NCBI GenBank assembly: GCA_934465295.1
Contig: CAKSKU010000001.1
Coordinates: forward strand, 186,001-250,000
Source: an uncultured Oscillospiraceae bacterium
GTDB lineage: Bacteria; Bacillota; Clostridia; Oscillospirales; Ruminococcaceae
Reading direction: 5' to 3'
DNA length: 64,000 bases
Of this stretch, positions 17,671 to 25,534 are shown in pieces. The notes beneath the pieces are model-generated. The model worked only from the letters and a program-made list of their open reading frames with translations, was not told where the DNA came from and did not search any database. The position numbers were made by a program, and so were the translations under genes. Positions within the stretch are counted from its first letter, which is position 1. The number at the start of each line of letters is the position of its first letter.

Positions 17671-18372
17671 TCACTCTTTCTTTTTATTGAAGCTGAATTT
17701 ATTTTCCGTACCCTCTTTAAGGCGCTTGATATTTGCACGGTGCATATATATCAGCAGCGCACTTGTGAAGGCAACCAGTATAACGTGCGTAATGCAGTTC
17801 GCCAACGGGAGCTTTTCTACGAAAAAATGGAGCAGAAACGTAAGTATAGGGTAAAATGCCGCCGCCGAAATAGACGCAACCGAAACATATCTTGTGATAA
17901 AAAGTACAAGGGCAAAAAACGGTATGATTATCACAAATGTGAGCGGATCGATCACAATAAGTATGGACGACGAAACAAGGATGCCCTTTCCACCCTTAAA
18001 GCCGTAATATATCGGGAAAATATGTCCCAGAATAGCGGAAAATCCCGATATGTAGCCGATCGATTTCTCGTCCATTATCGGAGGATACCAATCGGGCAGC
18101 TCATTCGGAAAACCGTTTCCGATAATGAGCTTGAACATAAGAATACTCAGCAAAACGGCGATTATGCCCTTTGCAAGATCGCCTATAAACGTGAAAAGTG
18201 CAGGAATTTTGCCGTAGCAGCGGAGCGTATTTGTTAGTCCCGCATTTTTGCTTCCGTGTTCACGGATATCTTCGTGCTTTAAGCAGCGAACAACTATGAT
18301 CGCCGAATTGCAGCTGCCGAGAAGATATGAAATTATAACCGTCAGCAGCAGACAAATCACTAATTTTATCAT
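17671..18372 (-). CDS. plsY: Acyl-phosphate:glycerol-3-phosphate acyltransferase
   Basis: PlsY transfers acyl groups from acyl phosphate to the product of GpsA. The 233-residue membrane protein has several helices and the signatures LLGSCNSA and HGSKNAGLTN (GSxNxGxTN). The order der-plsY-gpsA is standard in Firmicutes, with 15-bp gaps on both sides. Confidence 0.95.
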   Translation of the reverse strand: MIKLVICLLLTVIISYLLGSCNSAIIVVRCLKHEDIREHGSKNAGLTNTLRCYGKIPALFTFIGDLAKGIIAVLLSILMFKLIIGNGFPNELPDWYPPIMDEKSIGYISGFSAILGHIFPIYYGFKGGKGILVSSSILIVIDPLTFVIIIPFFALVLFITRYVSVASISAAAFYPILTFLLHFFVEKLPLANCITHVILVAFTSALLIYMHRANIKRLKEGTENKFSFNKKKE

Positions 18373-18387
18373 TTATCTATTCCCCTA

Positions 18388-19716
18388 TCAATCATCTTCA
18401 CGGTTTCGTTCACGCACAACAAAGCGAACGGGCGTACCGTCAAGCCCAAAGGTCTGCCGTATCTGATTTTCGATATAACGCTGATATGAGAAGTGGAAAA
18501 GATCAGCCCTGTTTACGAAAATAACAAACGTCGGCGGCTTTGTGGACGGCTGAGTCATATAATAGATCTTAAGTCGTCTGCCTTTGTCGGACGGCGGCTG
18601 AACTCTCGTCGTTGCATAAGCAAGAACATCGTTGAGCATACCTGTGGATATTCTCATACTGTTCTGCATATTTACATTGTTGATAAGATCGAAAAGCTTG
18701 TCTATTCTGAGGCCTGTTTTTGCGGAAATGAACACGAACGGAACGTATGACATAAAGCTGAAATCCTCTTCAAGCTTCTTTTTAAATTCGTCCATAGTGT
18801 TAGTGTCTTTTTCGATAGCGTCCCATTTGTTTATGGCAACGATGCAGCCTTTTCCCTGCTCATGAGCATATCCTGCGACCTTTGAATCCTGCTCCGTAAA
18901 GCCGACCTCCGCATCGATAACTATTACGCATACATCGGAGCGATCGACAGCCATATATGCCCTCAGAACGCTGTAATGTTCGATCTTTTCCTGTATCTTC
19001 GACTTCTTGCGGATACCTGCCGTGTCGATGAATACATACTTTCCGTGTTCATTTTCAATAACAGTATCCGTCGCATCACGGGTCGTTCCTGCGATATCGG
19101 AAACGATAGCTCTTTCTTCGCCCGAAACACGATTGATAAGCGAGGATTTACCGACATTCGGCTTGCCTATTACTGCAACCTTGATATATTCCTCATCATA
19201 TTCAACACTGTCATCCTCGGGGAAATACTCAAATACCTTATCGAGCATATCGCCCGTACCGTGACCGTGCGCAGCCGATATAGCAATTGGATCACCCAAA
19301 CCAAGGTTGTAAAATTCATAAAATTCGACCGGAGGATCACCGATAGAATCGACCTTGTTTACGCAGAGAACAACAGGCTTGCCGCTTTTCTGAAGCATTT
19401 TTGCAACGTCATAATCGTTAGCTGTTACACCCGTTCTTATATCGGTCAAAAATACGATGACATCAGCCTTTTCGATAGCAAGTTCAGCCTGTCTGCGCAT
19501 CTGCGAAAGGATAATATCGCTGCTGTCAGGCTCGATACCGCCTGTGTCAACGATCATAAACTCACGGTTTCTCCATTCGCATTTGGAATAAATTCTGTCT
19601 CTTGTAACGCCCGGAGTATCTTCAACGATCGATATTCTCTGTCCTACAAGCTTGTTAAAAAGCGTGGATTTTCCGACATTCGGACGTCCGACAATTGCAA
19701 GTATAGGTAATGCCAA
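18388..19716 (-). CDS. der: Ribosome biogenesis GTPase Der (EngA)
   Basis: Der has two tandem GTPase domains and a KH-like C-terminus and assists 50S assembly. G1 motifs are GRPNVGKS (residues 10-17) and GKPNVGKS (near 184-191). The frame is open five codons further, but the TTG at 19716 gives the canonical MALPILAIVGRPN start with GGAG nine nt before it; the upstream TTG overlaps that box. Length is 442 residues. It follows the DUF512 gene by 20 bp. Confidence 0.95.
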   Translation of the reverse strand: MALPILAIVGRPNVGKSTLFNKLVGQRISIVEDTPGVTRDRIYSKCEWRNREFMIVDTGGIEPDSSDIILSQMRRQAELAIEKADVIVFLTDIRTGVTANDYDVAKMLQKSGKPVVLCVNKVDSIGDPPVEFYEFYNLGLGDPIAISAAHGHGTGDMLDKVFEYFPEDDSVEYDEEYIKVAVIGKPNVGKSSLINRVSGEERAIVSDIAGTTRDATDTVIENEHGKYVFIDTAGIRKKSKIQEKIEHYSVLRAYMAVDRSDVCVIVIDAEVGFTEQDSKVAGYAHEQGKGCIVAINKWDAIEKDTNTMDEFKKKLEEDFSFMSYVPFVFISAKTGLRIDKLFDLINNVNMQNSMRISTGMLNDVLAYATTRVQPPSDKGRRLKIYYMTQPSTKPPTFVIFVNRADLFHFSYQRYIENQIRQTFGLDGTPVRFVVRERNREDD

Positions 19717-19736
19717 AGCTATCATCTCCAATCAAT

Positions 19737-21035
19737 TTATTCATACAAAATAGCGTCAAGAAGGTCAAATCCCTCATTATCCACAGGTCTCACAGAAACA
19801 CCGAGAGCCTTCTCAACATCGGGGATCCTCAGATCGTCAAGGAAAATATCCGAATCACGCATAAGCATACTTTTTGATATGAGCAGCGCATCTCCGAGCT
19901 CTTTTCCCTTAAGCTGTGCAATGATATCCTGTGCTGTAATAAGTCCCGTGACTGTTATAGTTTCCCCGAAAAAGTCATTTCTTATTTTATAAACATTGCA
20001 TTTTATATTGTTCCATTTCTCTTCCGCTCTTTTTACAAGCTTTGCAAGAAAATCATAAACCGCCGCTCCTGTTGCTATCGTTACGGTTCTCGGTTTTGTC
20101 GGATCGTCTGCGACCTTCATTGCGGATTCAAATTCATCTGCAAGAGAGCGCAGCATTCCTATTCCGTTCTCGTACTGACAATAATCCTCATAGTAATCAG
20201 TATCGGGTATCTCTCTTTCTGCCGTGATATAGAACTCATCCGACGGAAAAACAAGCCTTGTTCCATATTTTTTAAGAAATTCAACCTGAAAGCTCTCTAT
20301 CAGATCAAGTGCCTGTCCCGCCGTCTCCTTGTTGAATTTTTCAAGCGGATAAAGTCCCTCACGAAATTTTGTAACACCGACAGGAACAACAGCCGCACTC
20401 TTTATATTCGGCATAAGATTTCCAAGGTCGGTCAGCGTTCTGCGAAGTTCTTCCCCGTCATTTATCCCGGGGCAAAGAACGATCTGACAATTCATCGCAA
20501 TGCCCGCATCAGCAAACTGCTTCAGATATTTCAGCTTTTCACCTGCAAAACGATTGTGCATCATCGTGCATCGAAGCTCGGGATTGGTCGTATGAACGGA
20601 AATATTAATATTTAAACGCATATCAATTATGCGGTCGATATCTTTCTGATTAAGATTTGTAAGGGTAACATAGTTTCCCTGCAAAAATGAAAGGCGTGAG
20701 TCATCGTCCTTGAAATACAAGGTTTCACGCATATTCGGCGGCATCTGATCGATAAAGCAGAAAATGCATTTATTTGTGCAGCTTTGCTTTTTATCCATCA
20801 GAAAGGTTTCAAATTCAAGTCCGAGATCGTCATATTCGCTTTTTTCAATATGAAAAGTAAGTCTTCTTCCGCTGCGCTCGACCGTGGTGCTGACATTTAT
20901 CTCAGCCGCATAATACATATAGTCAAGCACGTCACGGATCTCATGACCATTCAGCGAGATCAGTATGTCGCCTTCTTTGACCCCCGCATGAAACGCAGGC
21001 GAATCTTTAATAACGGATTGAATTTTTACAGCCAT
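19737..21035 (-). CDS. PDZ/radical-SAM-like DUF512 protein
   Basis: A 432-residue protein with an N-terminal PDZ-like domain (FHAGVKEGDILISLNG), a radical-SAM-type cysteine cluster CTNKCIFC (C86, C90, C93) and a DUF512 C-terminal half. Members are often found next to der in Clostridia, as here. Substrate and product are unknown; a ribosome-related role is a guess from position. AAGGAG precedes the ATG. No promoter is visible in the 60 bp upstream, so it may depend on read-through from rpmF. Confidence 0.85.
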   Translation of the reverse strand: MAVKIQSVIKDSPAFHAGVKEGDILISLNGHEIRDVLDYMYYAAEINVSTTVERSGRRLTFHIEKSEYDDLGLEFETFLMDKKQSCTNKCIFCFIDQMPPNMRETLYFKDDDSRLSFLQGNYVTLTNLNQKDIDRIIDMRLNINISVHTTNPELRCTMMHNRFAGEKLKYLKQFADAGIAMNCQIVLCPGINDGEELRRTLTDLGNLMPNIKSAAVVPVGVTKFREGLYPLEKFNKETAGQALDLIESFQVEFLKKYGTRLVFPSDEFYITAEREIPDTDYYEDYCQYENGIGMLRSLADEFESAMKVADDPTKPRTVTIATGAAVYDFLAKLVKRAEEKWNNIKCNVYKIRNDFFGETITVTGLITAQDIIAQLKGKELGDALLISKSMLMRDSDIFLDDLRIPDVEKALGVSVRPVDNEGFDLLDAILYE

Positions 21036-21046
21036 ATTTCTCCTTA

Positions 21047-21086
21047 AAATAAAAACCGAAGAAGGATAAATCTCCCTCTTCGGTTT
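21047..21086 (-). terminator. Terminator after rpmF
   Basis: A long stem, AAACCGAAGA paired with TCTTCGGTTT, with inner GGA/TCC pairs, is followed on the minus strand by TTATTTT. It attenuates or ends the yceD-rpmF transcript before the DUF512 gene. Confidence 0.9.
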
Positions 21087-21096
21087 AGCAAGCTAC

Positions 21097-21279
21097 TTAA
21101 GCTTCCTTAGAAATTACTTCTCTACCCTTATAGTATCCGCAATTTTTGCAAACCTTGTGCGGAGATGTAAGTTCGCCGCAGTGAGTACATCTGGAAAGTG
21201 CAGGAGCCTCCAGTTTCCAAACAGCAGAACGTCTGCTATCACGTCTTGCCTTTGATACCTTTCTCTTTGGTACTGCCAT
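21097..21279 (-). CDS. rpmF: 50S ribosomal protein L32
   Basis: The 60-residue L32 keeps four zinc-binding cysteines (C31, C34, C44, C47), the zinc-containing C+ form. It opens with MAVPKRKVSKARRD. It follows yceD by 21 bp, the usual yceD-rpmF pair; the plsX and fab genes that often follow are absent. Confidence 0.97.
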   Translation of the reverse strand: MAVPKRKVSKARRDSRRSAVWKLEAPALSRCTHCGELTSPHKVCKNCGYYKGREVISKEA

Positions 21280-21300
21280 TATTCAGCACCTCCTTATCCT

Positions 21301-21747
21301 TTAACCTTTACAGTTACATTCATTGAAATTCAAATCCGTTCCGCATACAGGGCAAAGACCTTTGCAGTCCTCCTTGCAGAGCATCTTTGAAGGGAGCTGC
21401 AACAGAATATCCTGTATCACAAGCTCGTCCAAATCGAGCAAATCTCCCTCAGTTACGACATATTCATCATTATCCGTGTTGGTTTCACGGACAAGGATAT
21501 GCTCGCAGTCAAAAGAAAAGCTCTTTTTAAACGGGATAAGACATCTGTCACAAACAGCGTCAAGAGTAAAATCAATTGTACAGCTGAGCATTACCACACC
21601 TGCACGGTTATAGACCGAACCCTTAACATTTACGGGGTCAATGAAACTATATTGTTTAATCTCTTTCAGCTTGTCGGAATCAACAGCATAATCCACAATC
21701 AGCTTTTCGCCGACAATATTATAAAGCTGCTTTAAGTTTAAAACCAT
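21301..21747 (-). CDS. yceD: YceD/DUF177 family protein
   Basis: A 148-residue DUF177 protein, almost always encoded before rpmF and implicated in 23S rRNA or L32 homeostasis. It has two Cys-rich segments: CDRC in the middle and CKEDCKGLCPVCG near the C-terminus, suggesting zinc binding. The ATG at 21747 is preferred because GGGGTG lies just upstream; a TTG four codons earlier is also in frame. Confidence 0.88.
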   Translation of the reverse strand: MVLNLKQLYNIVGEKLIVDYAVDSDKLKEIKQYSFIDPVNVKGSVYNRAGVVMLSCTIDFTLDAVCDRCLIPFKKSFSFDCEHILVRETNTDNDEYVVTEGDLLDLDELVIQDILLQLPSKMLCKEDCKGLCPVCGTDLNFNECNCKG

Positions 21748-21773
21748 AGCACACCCCAAACATAACGAATTAA

Positions 21774-21802
21774 ATTATATCACAACATAAGTGATATGTC
21801 AA
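21774..21802 (-). promoter_or_regulatory. yceD-rpmF promoter with operator-like repeat
   Basis: A perfect TTGACA (21802-21797), 17 bp, TATAAT (21779-21774) promoter. The spacer contains a perfect 7-bp inverted repeat, ATATCAC (21777-21783) and GTGATAT (21791-21797), with 7 nt between the arms. It sits exactly where a repressor would block RNA polymerase. Confidence 0.85.
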
Positions 21803-21815
21803 TAGTTTTTGAAAA

Positions 21816-22226
21816 TTATTTTTTTGCGAATTTAGAAACAGATTCGGGAAGATCAGCGAGTTCTGCGGAAACTGTGAATGTAACATTCACATCAGAACCT
21901 GTGAGCTTGTCGATCTTGTTAAGTACAGCACCAAGTGCTTCAAAGTCAGCGCCGCCAACCTTAAGAATGGAGTCAACGAAGATCTCCTTGATATCATAGT
22001 TGCCTGCAACAAGACCTGCAACAAGTCCGTAGAAAGCTTCAAAGGAGTAAATGCTGTTAGCGTCTGTATCAACGATCCTTACATTTGTAGGGATATCATA
22101 TCTGAGCTTTTCGCTTTTGTCGATGCAAACAACATAACCGTCCGACTTCTTGGAAGCCTCGTTAATCATATCAATCAAGATCTTTGTTTTACCTGTACCT
22201 TTTTTACCAGTAATAATTTTTACCAT
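21816..22226 (-). CDS. Small P-loop ATP-binding protein
   Basis: A 136-residue protein with Walker A GKKGTGKTK at residues ~7-15 and a Walker-B-like IKEIFVDS near residue 80. It is essentially a bare P-loop domain without an added motor or DNA-binding module. Similar clostridial proteins are sometimes labelled PilT-like, but nothing here supports twitching motility. It has its own promoter and lies between pgi and yceD. Function is unknown. Confidence 0.7.
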   Translation of the reverse strand: MVKIITGKKGTGKTKILIDMINEASKKSDGYVVCIDKSEKLRYDIPTNVRIVDTDANSIYSFEAFYGLVAGLVAGNYDIKEIFVDSILKVGGADFEALGAVLNKIDKLTGSDVNVTFTVSAELADLPESVSKFAKK

Positions 22227-22255
22227 GTGAAAACACTCCGTTCCGCCGTTAGGCT

Positions 22256-22290
22256 TTTATATTAATATCACGAGTGGAAATCAACGTGAT
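22256..22290 (-). promoter_or_regulatory. Promoter of the P-loop gene with inverted repeat
   Basis: TTGATT (22284-22279), 17 bp, TATAAA (22261-22256). A 6-bp inverted repeat, ATCACG (22267-22272) and CGTGAT (22285-22290), flanks the -35 element; it could be an operator or a remnant of the pgi terminator. Confidence 0.45.
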
Positions 22291-22302
22291 TTTAAACTTG
22301 GA

Positions 22303-23637
22303 TCAGTTGAGCTTTGCTTCAAGCTCAGCCTTCATTCCCTCATAACCGGGCTTGCCGAGAAGAGCGAACATATTCTTCTTGTAGCTTTCAACGCCGGGCT
22401 GATCGAAAGGATTAACGCCGAGCATATAACCGTCAACAGCGCAGGACTTTTCAAAGAAGTAGATCATATATCCGACATTGTATTCGGTCGTATCGTCAAG
22501 CTCAAGAACGATGTTAGGAACGCCGCCCTCTGTATGAGCAAGGATAGTTCCCTCGAGAGCCTTACGGTTTACAACAGACATATTCTGATTTGTAAGGAAG
22601 TTGAGACCGTCGAGATTTTCTTCATCGGATTCAAGGAAGAAATCCTGCTGCGGCTTCTTGATATCAACAACAGTCTCAAACATAACCCTTGAACCCTGCT
22701 GAATGAACTGACCCATTGAGTGAAGATCAGTCGAGAAGGTTGCTGCAGATGGGAAAATACCCTTGTTGTCCTTGCCTTCGCTCTCGCCATAAAGCTGCTT
22801 GAACCATTCAGTCATCATTGTGAAGCTCGGGTCATAAGAAACGAGAAGCTCAACAGACTTGTTCTTGGAATAAAGGATATTTCTGATAGCAGCATACTTG
22901 TAGCAGTCGTTGTTATCAAAATCCTTGCAGTAATCTTCCTGTGCCTGCTTTGCACCTGCCATAAGAGCATCGATGTCACAGCCTGCAACAGCGATAGGAA
23001 GAAGACCAACTGCTGTGAGAACAGAGAATCTGCCGCCTACATCATCGGGGATAACGAATGTTTCGTATCCCTCTGTATCAGCGAGTTCCTTAAGTGTTCC
23101 CTTAGCCTTATCGGTCGTGCAGAAAATTCTTTCCTTGGCACCGTCCTTGCCGTATTTCTTTTCAACAAGGTTGCGGAATACTCTGAATGCAAGTGCAGGC
23201 TCAGTCGTTGTGCCCGACTTGGAAATAACATTTACTGCAATATCCTTGCCTTCGCAGATAGAAAGTATCGTATTGAGATAGGTAGGATTGATATTGTTGC
23301 CGACAAAGTAGATGTCGGGTGTATCTTTCTTGAGGTCATTGTAAAAAGGTGTTTTGAGAAGTTCAATAGCAGCTCTTGCTCCGAGATACGAACCGCCGAT
23401 TCCGATAACGATAAGAATATCGGAATTGCTCTGTATCTTCTTGGCAGCAGCCTTTATTCTCGCAAATTCTTCCTTGTCGTAATCTGTGGGGAGATTCAGC
23501 CAGCCGAGAAAATCATTTCCGAGGCCGGTTTTATCGTGAAGCGTTTTAGCAGCAAGTTCAGCCTGTGCCTTAGCAGCTTCAAGCTCGTGAGGAGCAATAA
23601 ACTTTGATAAATACTTGCAATTAAGTGAAATTGGCAT
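22303..23637 (-). CDS. pgi: Glucose-6-phosphate isomerase
   Basis: Pgi interconverts glucose 6-phosphate and fructose 6-phosphate in glycolysis. The 444-residue length is that of the short Firmicutes type. Visible segments include the sugar-phosphate site VIGIGGSYLGARAAIELL and VISKSGTTTEPALAFRVF, and a GGRFSVLTAVGLLP signature. It is monocistronic, with its own promoter. Confidence 0.96.
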   Translation of the reverse strand: MPISLNCKYLSKFIAPHELEAAKAQAELAAKTLHDKTGLGNDFLGWLNLPTDYDKEEFARIKAAAKKIQSNSDILIVIGIGGSYLGARAAIELLKTPFYNDLKKDTPDIYFVGNNINPTYLNTILSICEGKDIAVNVISKSGTTTEPALAFRVFRNLVEKKYGKDGAKERIFCTTDKAKGTLKELADTEGYETFVIPDDVGGRFSVLTAVGLLPIAVAGCDIDALMAGAKQAQEDYCKDFDNNDCYKYAAIRNILYSKNKSVELLVSYDPSFTMMTEWFKQLYGESEGKDNKGIFPSAATFSTDLHSMGQFIQQGSRVMFETVVDIKKPQQDFFLESDEENLDGLNFLTNQNMSVVNRKALEGTILAHTEGGVPNIVLELDDTTEYNVGYMIYFFEKSCAVDGYMLGVNPFDQPGVESYKKNMFALLGKPGYEGMKAELEAKLN

Positions 23638-23670
23638 TTCAACATTCCTCCATATTAATTCCTAAATGCT

Positions 23671-23699
23671 ATTTTACTATAATTTTTGCGAATTTGCAA
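23671..23699 (-). promoter_or_regulatory. Sigma-A promoter of pgi
   Basis: TTGCAA (23699-23694) and TAAAAT (23676-23671) with a 17-bp spacer on the minus strand, 34 bp before the pgi start. Confidence 0.7.
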
Positions 23700-23748
23700 T
23701 ATCTTTTTCTAACAATAAATTTTTTTTAACAAGTTTTATTCAACATAT

Positions 23749-24876
23749 CTAAAAAGAAACCAACATTTTTAGTAACTTTAACAAAACATTAAAATTCGTT
23801 TTTTCATCTGCATTTTCAGACGCAAGGATATCCACCGAAAAAAGATACTTATTTTTGCGGTAAAATTGTATCTCGCCCACCTTATCACCCTTTCTTATCG
23901 GTGCATATATCTGTTCAGGCATGATACAGACTGATGAAATGCTGTCTGCCGCACCTTTCGGTATCACTATATTTCGTATATCTCCATAAGCGACAGGAAT
24001 TTCCGTTGTAAGCGAATTTCTTACAACGACCGATGTCGGGAGCTTTTCGGGCGGATCGGGCTTTATGACGATATAATCCGAAAAAACGGATTCAAGCTTC
24101 GTTCTTGCACTTGACATCATCCTATCCTTATCATCCGAGCCTAAAATTATCACTCCGAAAGCTTTGTCGCCCCTCTTGGCGGCAGCGGCGATGCAGTGTC
24201 CCGAATTTTCCGTATAACCGACCTTGAAGCCGATGATACCCTCAAATCTTTTGACAAGCTCATTCGCATTCACAAGCTCCGCCGTATCATTCCGCACATA
24301 ATCGAGCCATGTTGTGAAATACGGCGTAAGAAACTCATATTTATATAGTTCGCATATAAGCTTTGAAAGGTCGGCAGCCGTTGAAAGCTGCTTGTCATCA
24401 TCATAATATCCGCAGCAGTTCGTGAACGATGTATTCTTCATTCCCAATTTAGCCGCCTTATTATTCATCGCAGCAACAAACTTCTTCTCCGAACCGGAAA
24501 CAGCCTCCGCTATCACGACTGAAGCATCATTCGCATTGCCTATTATTATGCCTTTAAGAAGCTCCTCAACGGTAATGCTTTCATTCGGCATAAGCCATAT
24601 CTGTGCGCCTTGCATAGAATTAGCGTACTCGGACACCTTGACAGTTGTGTCAAGTGAAAGCTCTTTACAGCTTATTTTTTCAGCCGTAAGCAGAACAGTC
24701 ATAAGCTTGTTCATCGTTCCGACAGGCACGACCTTATCAGCGTTTACATCATCAATAACTATTCCCGATGTAAGTTCAAAAACTATACTGCAGTATTCTG
24801 ACGGTTCTGCATAAACCGCCGCAGCACATGACACGGCAATAATAACAGAAAGAAAAATTCCTACATATTTTTTCAT
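23749..24876 (-). CDS. D,D-carboxypeptidase-like protein, altered catalytic motifs
   Basis: A 375-residue DacF/PBP5-type protein with a signal peptide (residues 1-23, cleavage after VYA) and a C-terminal beta domain. The penicillin-binding motifs are all changed: SxxK is TMNK (T54, K57), SxN is NAN (114-116), and KTG is KVG (218-220). Flanking signatures (KLMTVLL, NDASVVIAEAV, GYTENSGHC) align well, so these are genuine substitutions. Classical serine carboxypeptidase chemistry is therefore unlikely unless Thr54 can serve as nucleophile. The start at 24876 follows a GAGG box; in-frame ATGs upstream overlap it. A 100-bp palindrome lies immediately upstream. Confidence 0.82.
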   Translation of the reverse strand: MKKYVGIFLSVIIAVSCAAAVYAEPSEYCSIVFELTSGIVIDDVNADKVVPVGTMNKLMTVLLTAEKISCKELSLDTTVKVSEYANSMQGAQIWLMPNESITVEELLKGIIIGNANDASVVIAEAVSGSEKKFVAAMNNKAAKLGMKNTSFTNCCGYYDDDKQLSTAADLSKLICELYKYEFLTPYFTTWLDYVRNDTAELVNANELVKRFEGIIGFKVGYTENSGHCIAAAAKRGDKAFGVIILGSDDKDRMMSSARTKLESVFSDYIVIKPDPPEKLPTSVVVRNSLTTEIPVAYGDIRNIVIPKGAADSISSVCIMPEQIYAPIRKGDKVGEIQFYRKNKYLFSVDILASENADEKTNFNVLLKLLKMLVSF

Positions 24877-24900
24877 AAGCATCAACCTCATAAGTTTTTA

Positions 24901-25000
24901 TACTAAACACCATTTAAAATTTGGAAAAAATCAAGCCGACAATCTTGGATATATGTGATTTCGGCGCAGATTTTTTCCTGTATTTTATTGGTGTTTAGTA
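24901..25000. repeat. 100-bp near-palindrome, MITE-like
   Basis: Two 44-nt arms of equal length face each other around a 12-nt loop. Matching blocks are TACTAAACACCA (24901-24912) with TGGTGTTTAGTA (24989-25000), GGAAAAAATC (24923-24932) with GATTTTTTCC (24969-24978), GCCGA (24935-24939) with TCGGC (24961-24965), and AATC (24941-24944) with GATT (24957-24960). Both outer ends carry TA, as for a TA target duplication. No transposase is in the window. The left end abuts a possible -10 (TATAAA, 24902-24897 minus) for the carboxypeptidase-like gene. It is either a miniature transposable element or a large regulatory hairpin. Confidence 0.7.
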
Positions 25001-25045
25001 TTATTTACCCTATGATATTTTATGCTTATTTTAAATTTATAGACA

Positions 25046-25088
25046 TACAAAAACAAAAGTGCCGAAAAAATCGACACTTTTGTTTAAA
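25046..25088 (-). terminator. Terminator after the HPr-like gene
   Basis: On the minus strand AACAAAAGTG pairs with CACTTTTGTT around a short CG-closed loop, followed by TTTG. The mirrored A-tract makes it possibly bidirectional. Confidence 0.88.
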
Positions 25089-25106
25089 TAATTTTTACCG
25101 AAATCA

Positions 25107-25337
25107 TCATTCAACGATGAACTGCTTGATCTGTGCAAAGAACTTAGATGCATCATCAGTATGAGCTTCAAGAGTGATAGGCTTTGAAAGGTCAAGGCTG
25201 AAGATACCCATAATGGATTTTGCGTCAACGGCATATCTGCCGGAAATTAAGTCGACATCAAAGTCACAAAGAGAAACAATGGAAACAAATTCCTTAACAT
25301 CGTTGATTGTAGCCAGCATTACAGTAGTTTTTGACAT
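25107..25337 (-). CDS. HPr-like protein lacking the phospho-histidine
   Basis: A 76-residue HPr-fold protein. The regulatory-serine region is well kept (AKSIMGIFSLDL, with S41 at the Ser46 position), but the active-site segment GxHARPA is replaced by INDVKEFVS: His15 and Arg17 are both gone. It cannot carry phosphate in the PTS like normal HPr. By analogy with Crh of Bacillus it could still be phosphorylated on Ser and act as a regulator; that is inference. It is monocistronic, with its own promoter and terminator and an inverted repeat at the predicted transcription start. Confidence 0.8.
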   Translation of the reverse strand: MSKTTVMLATINDVKEFVSIVSLCDFDVDLISGRYAVDAKSIMGIFSLDLSKPITLEAHTDDASKFFAQIKQFIVE

Positions 25338-25378
25338 AAAAATCCCTCCAATTGTTTTTAGTTTCGCATTAAATTTTC

Positions 25379-25398
25379 TGTACCTAACTTTTGGTACA
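25379..25398. promoter_or_regulatory. Inverted repeat at the HPr-like gene start site
   Basis: TGTACC (25379-25384) and GGTACA (25393-25398) form a 6-bp inverted repeat with an 8-nt spacer, 6 bp downstream of the -10, where a repressor would cover the transcription start. Confidence 0.5.
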
Positions 25399-25403
25399 TT
25401 TAT

Positions 25404-25432
25404 AGAATATCAGTTTTTTATAATTTAGTCAA
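25404..25432 (-). promoter_or_regulatory. Promoter of the HPr-like gene
   Basis: TTGACT (25432-25427), 17 bp, TATTCT (25409-25404) on the minus strand. It is back-to-back with the mtaB promoter; the two -35 elements are 6 bp apart. Confidence 0.65.
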
Positions 25433-25438
25433 GAGGAA

Positions 25439-25467
25439 TTGCAAAAAAAAAATTTATATTGTATAAT
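25439..25467 (+). promoter_or_regulatory. Sigma-A promoter of mtaB
   Basis: TTGCAA (25439-25444), 17 bp with an A-tract, TATAAT (25462-25467). About 65 nt of leader precede the mtaB ATG. Confidence 0.8.
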
Positions 25468-25534
25468 AATATAGAATTCAGCGGCAAATTATATGTTCGT
25501 TGGTGAAATTTAACAACATTTTACGGAGTATTTT

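Noticed and set aside
17581..18237. 218-codon plus-strand frame opposite plsY
   Set aside because: It is a shadow of plsY with abnormal Arg/Tyr/Cys content.
22720..23607. 295-codon plus-strand frame opposite pgi
   Set aside because: Antisense shadow of pgi without ribosome site or promoter.
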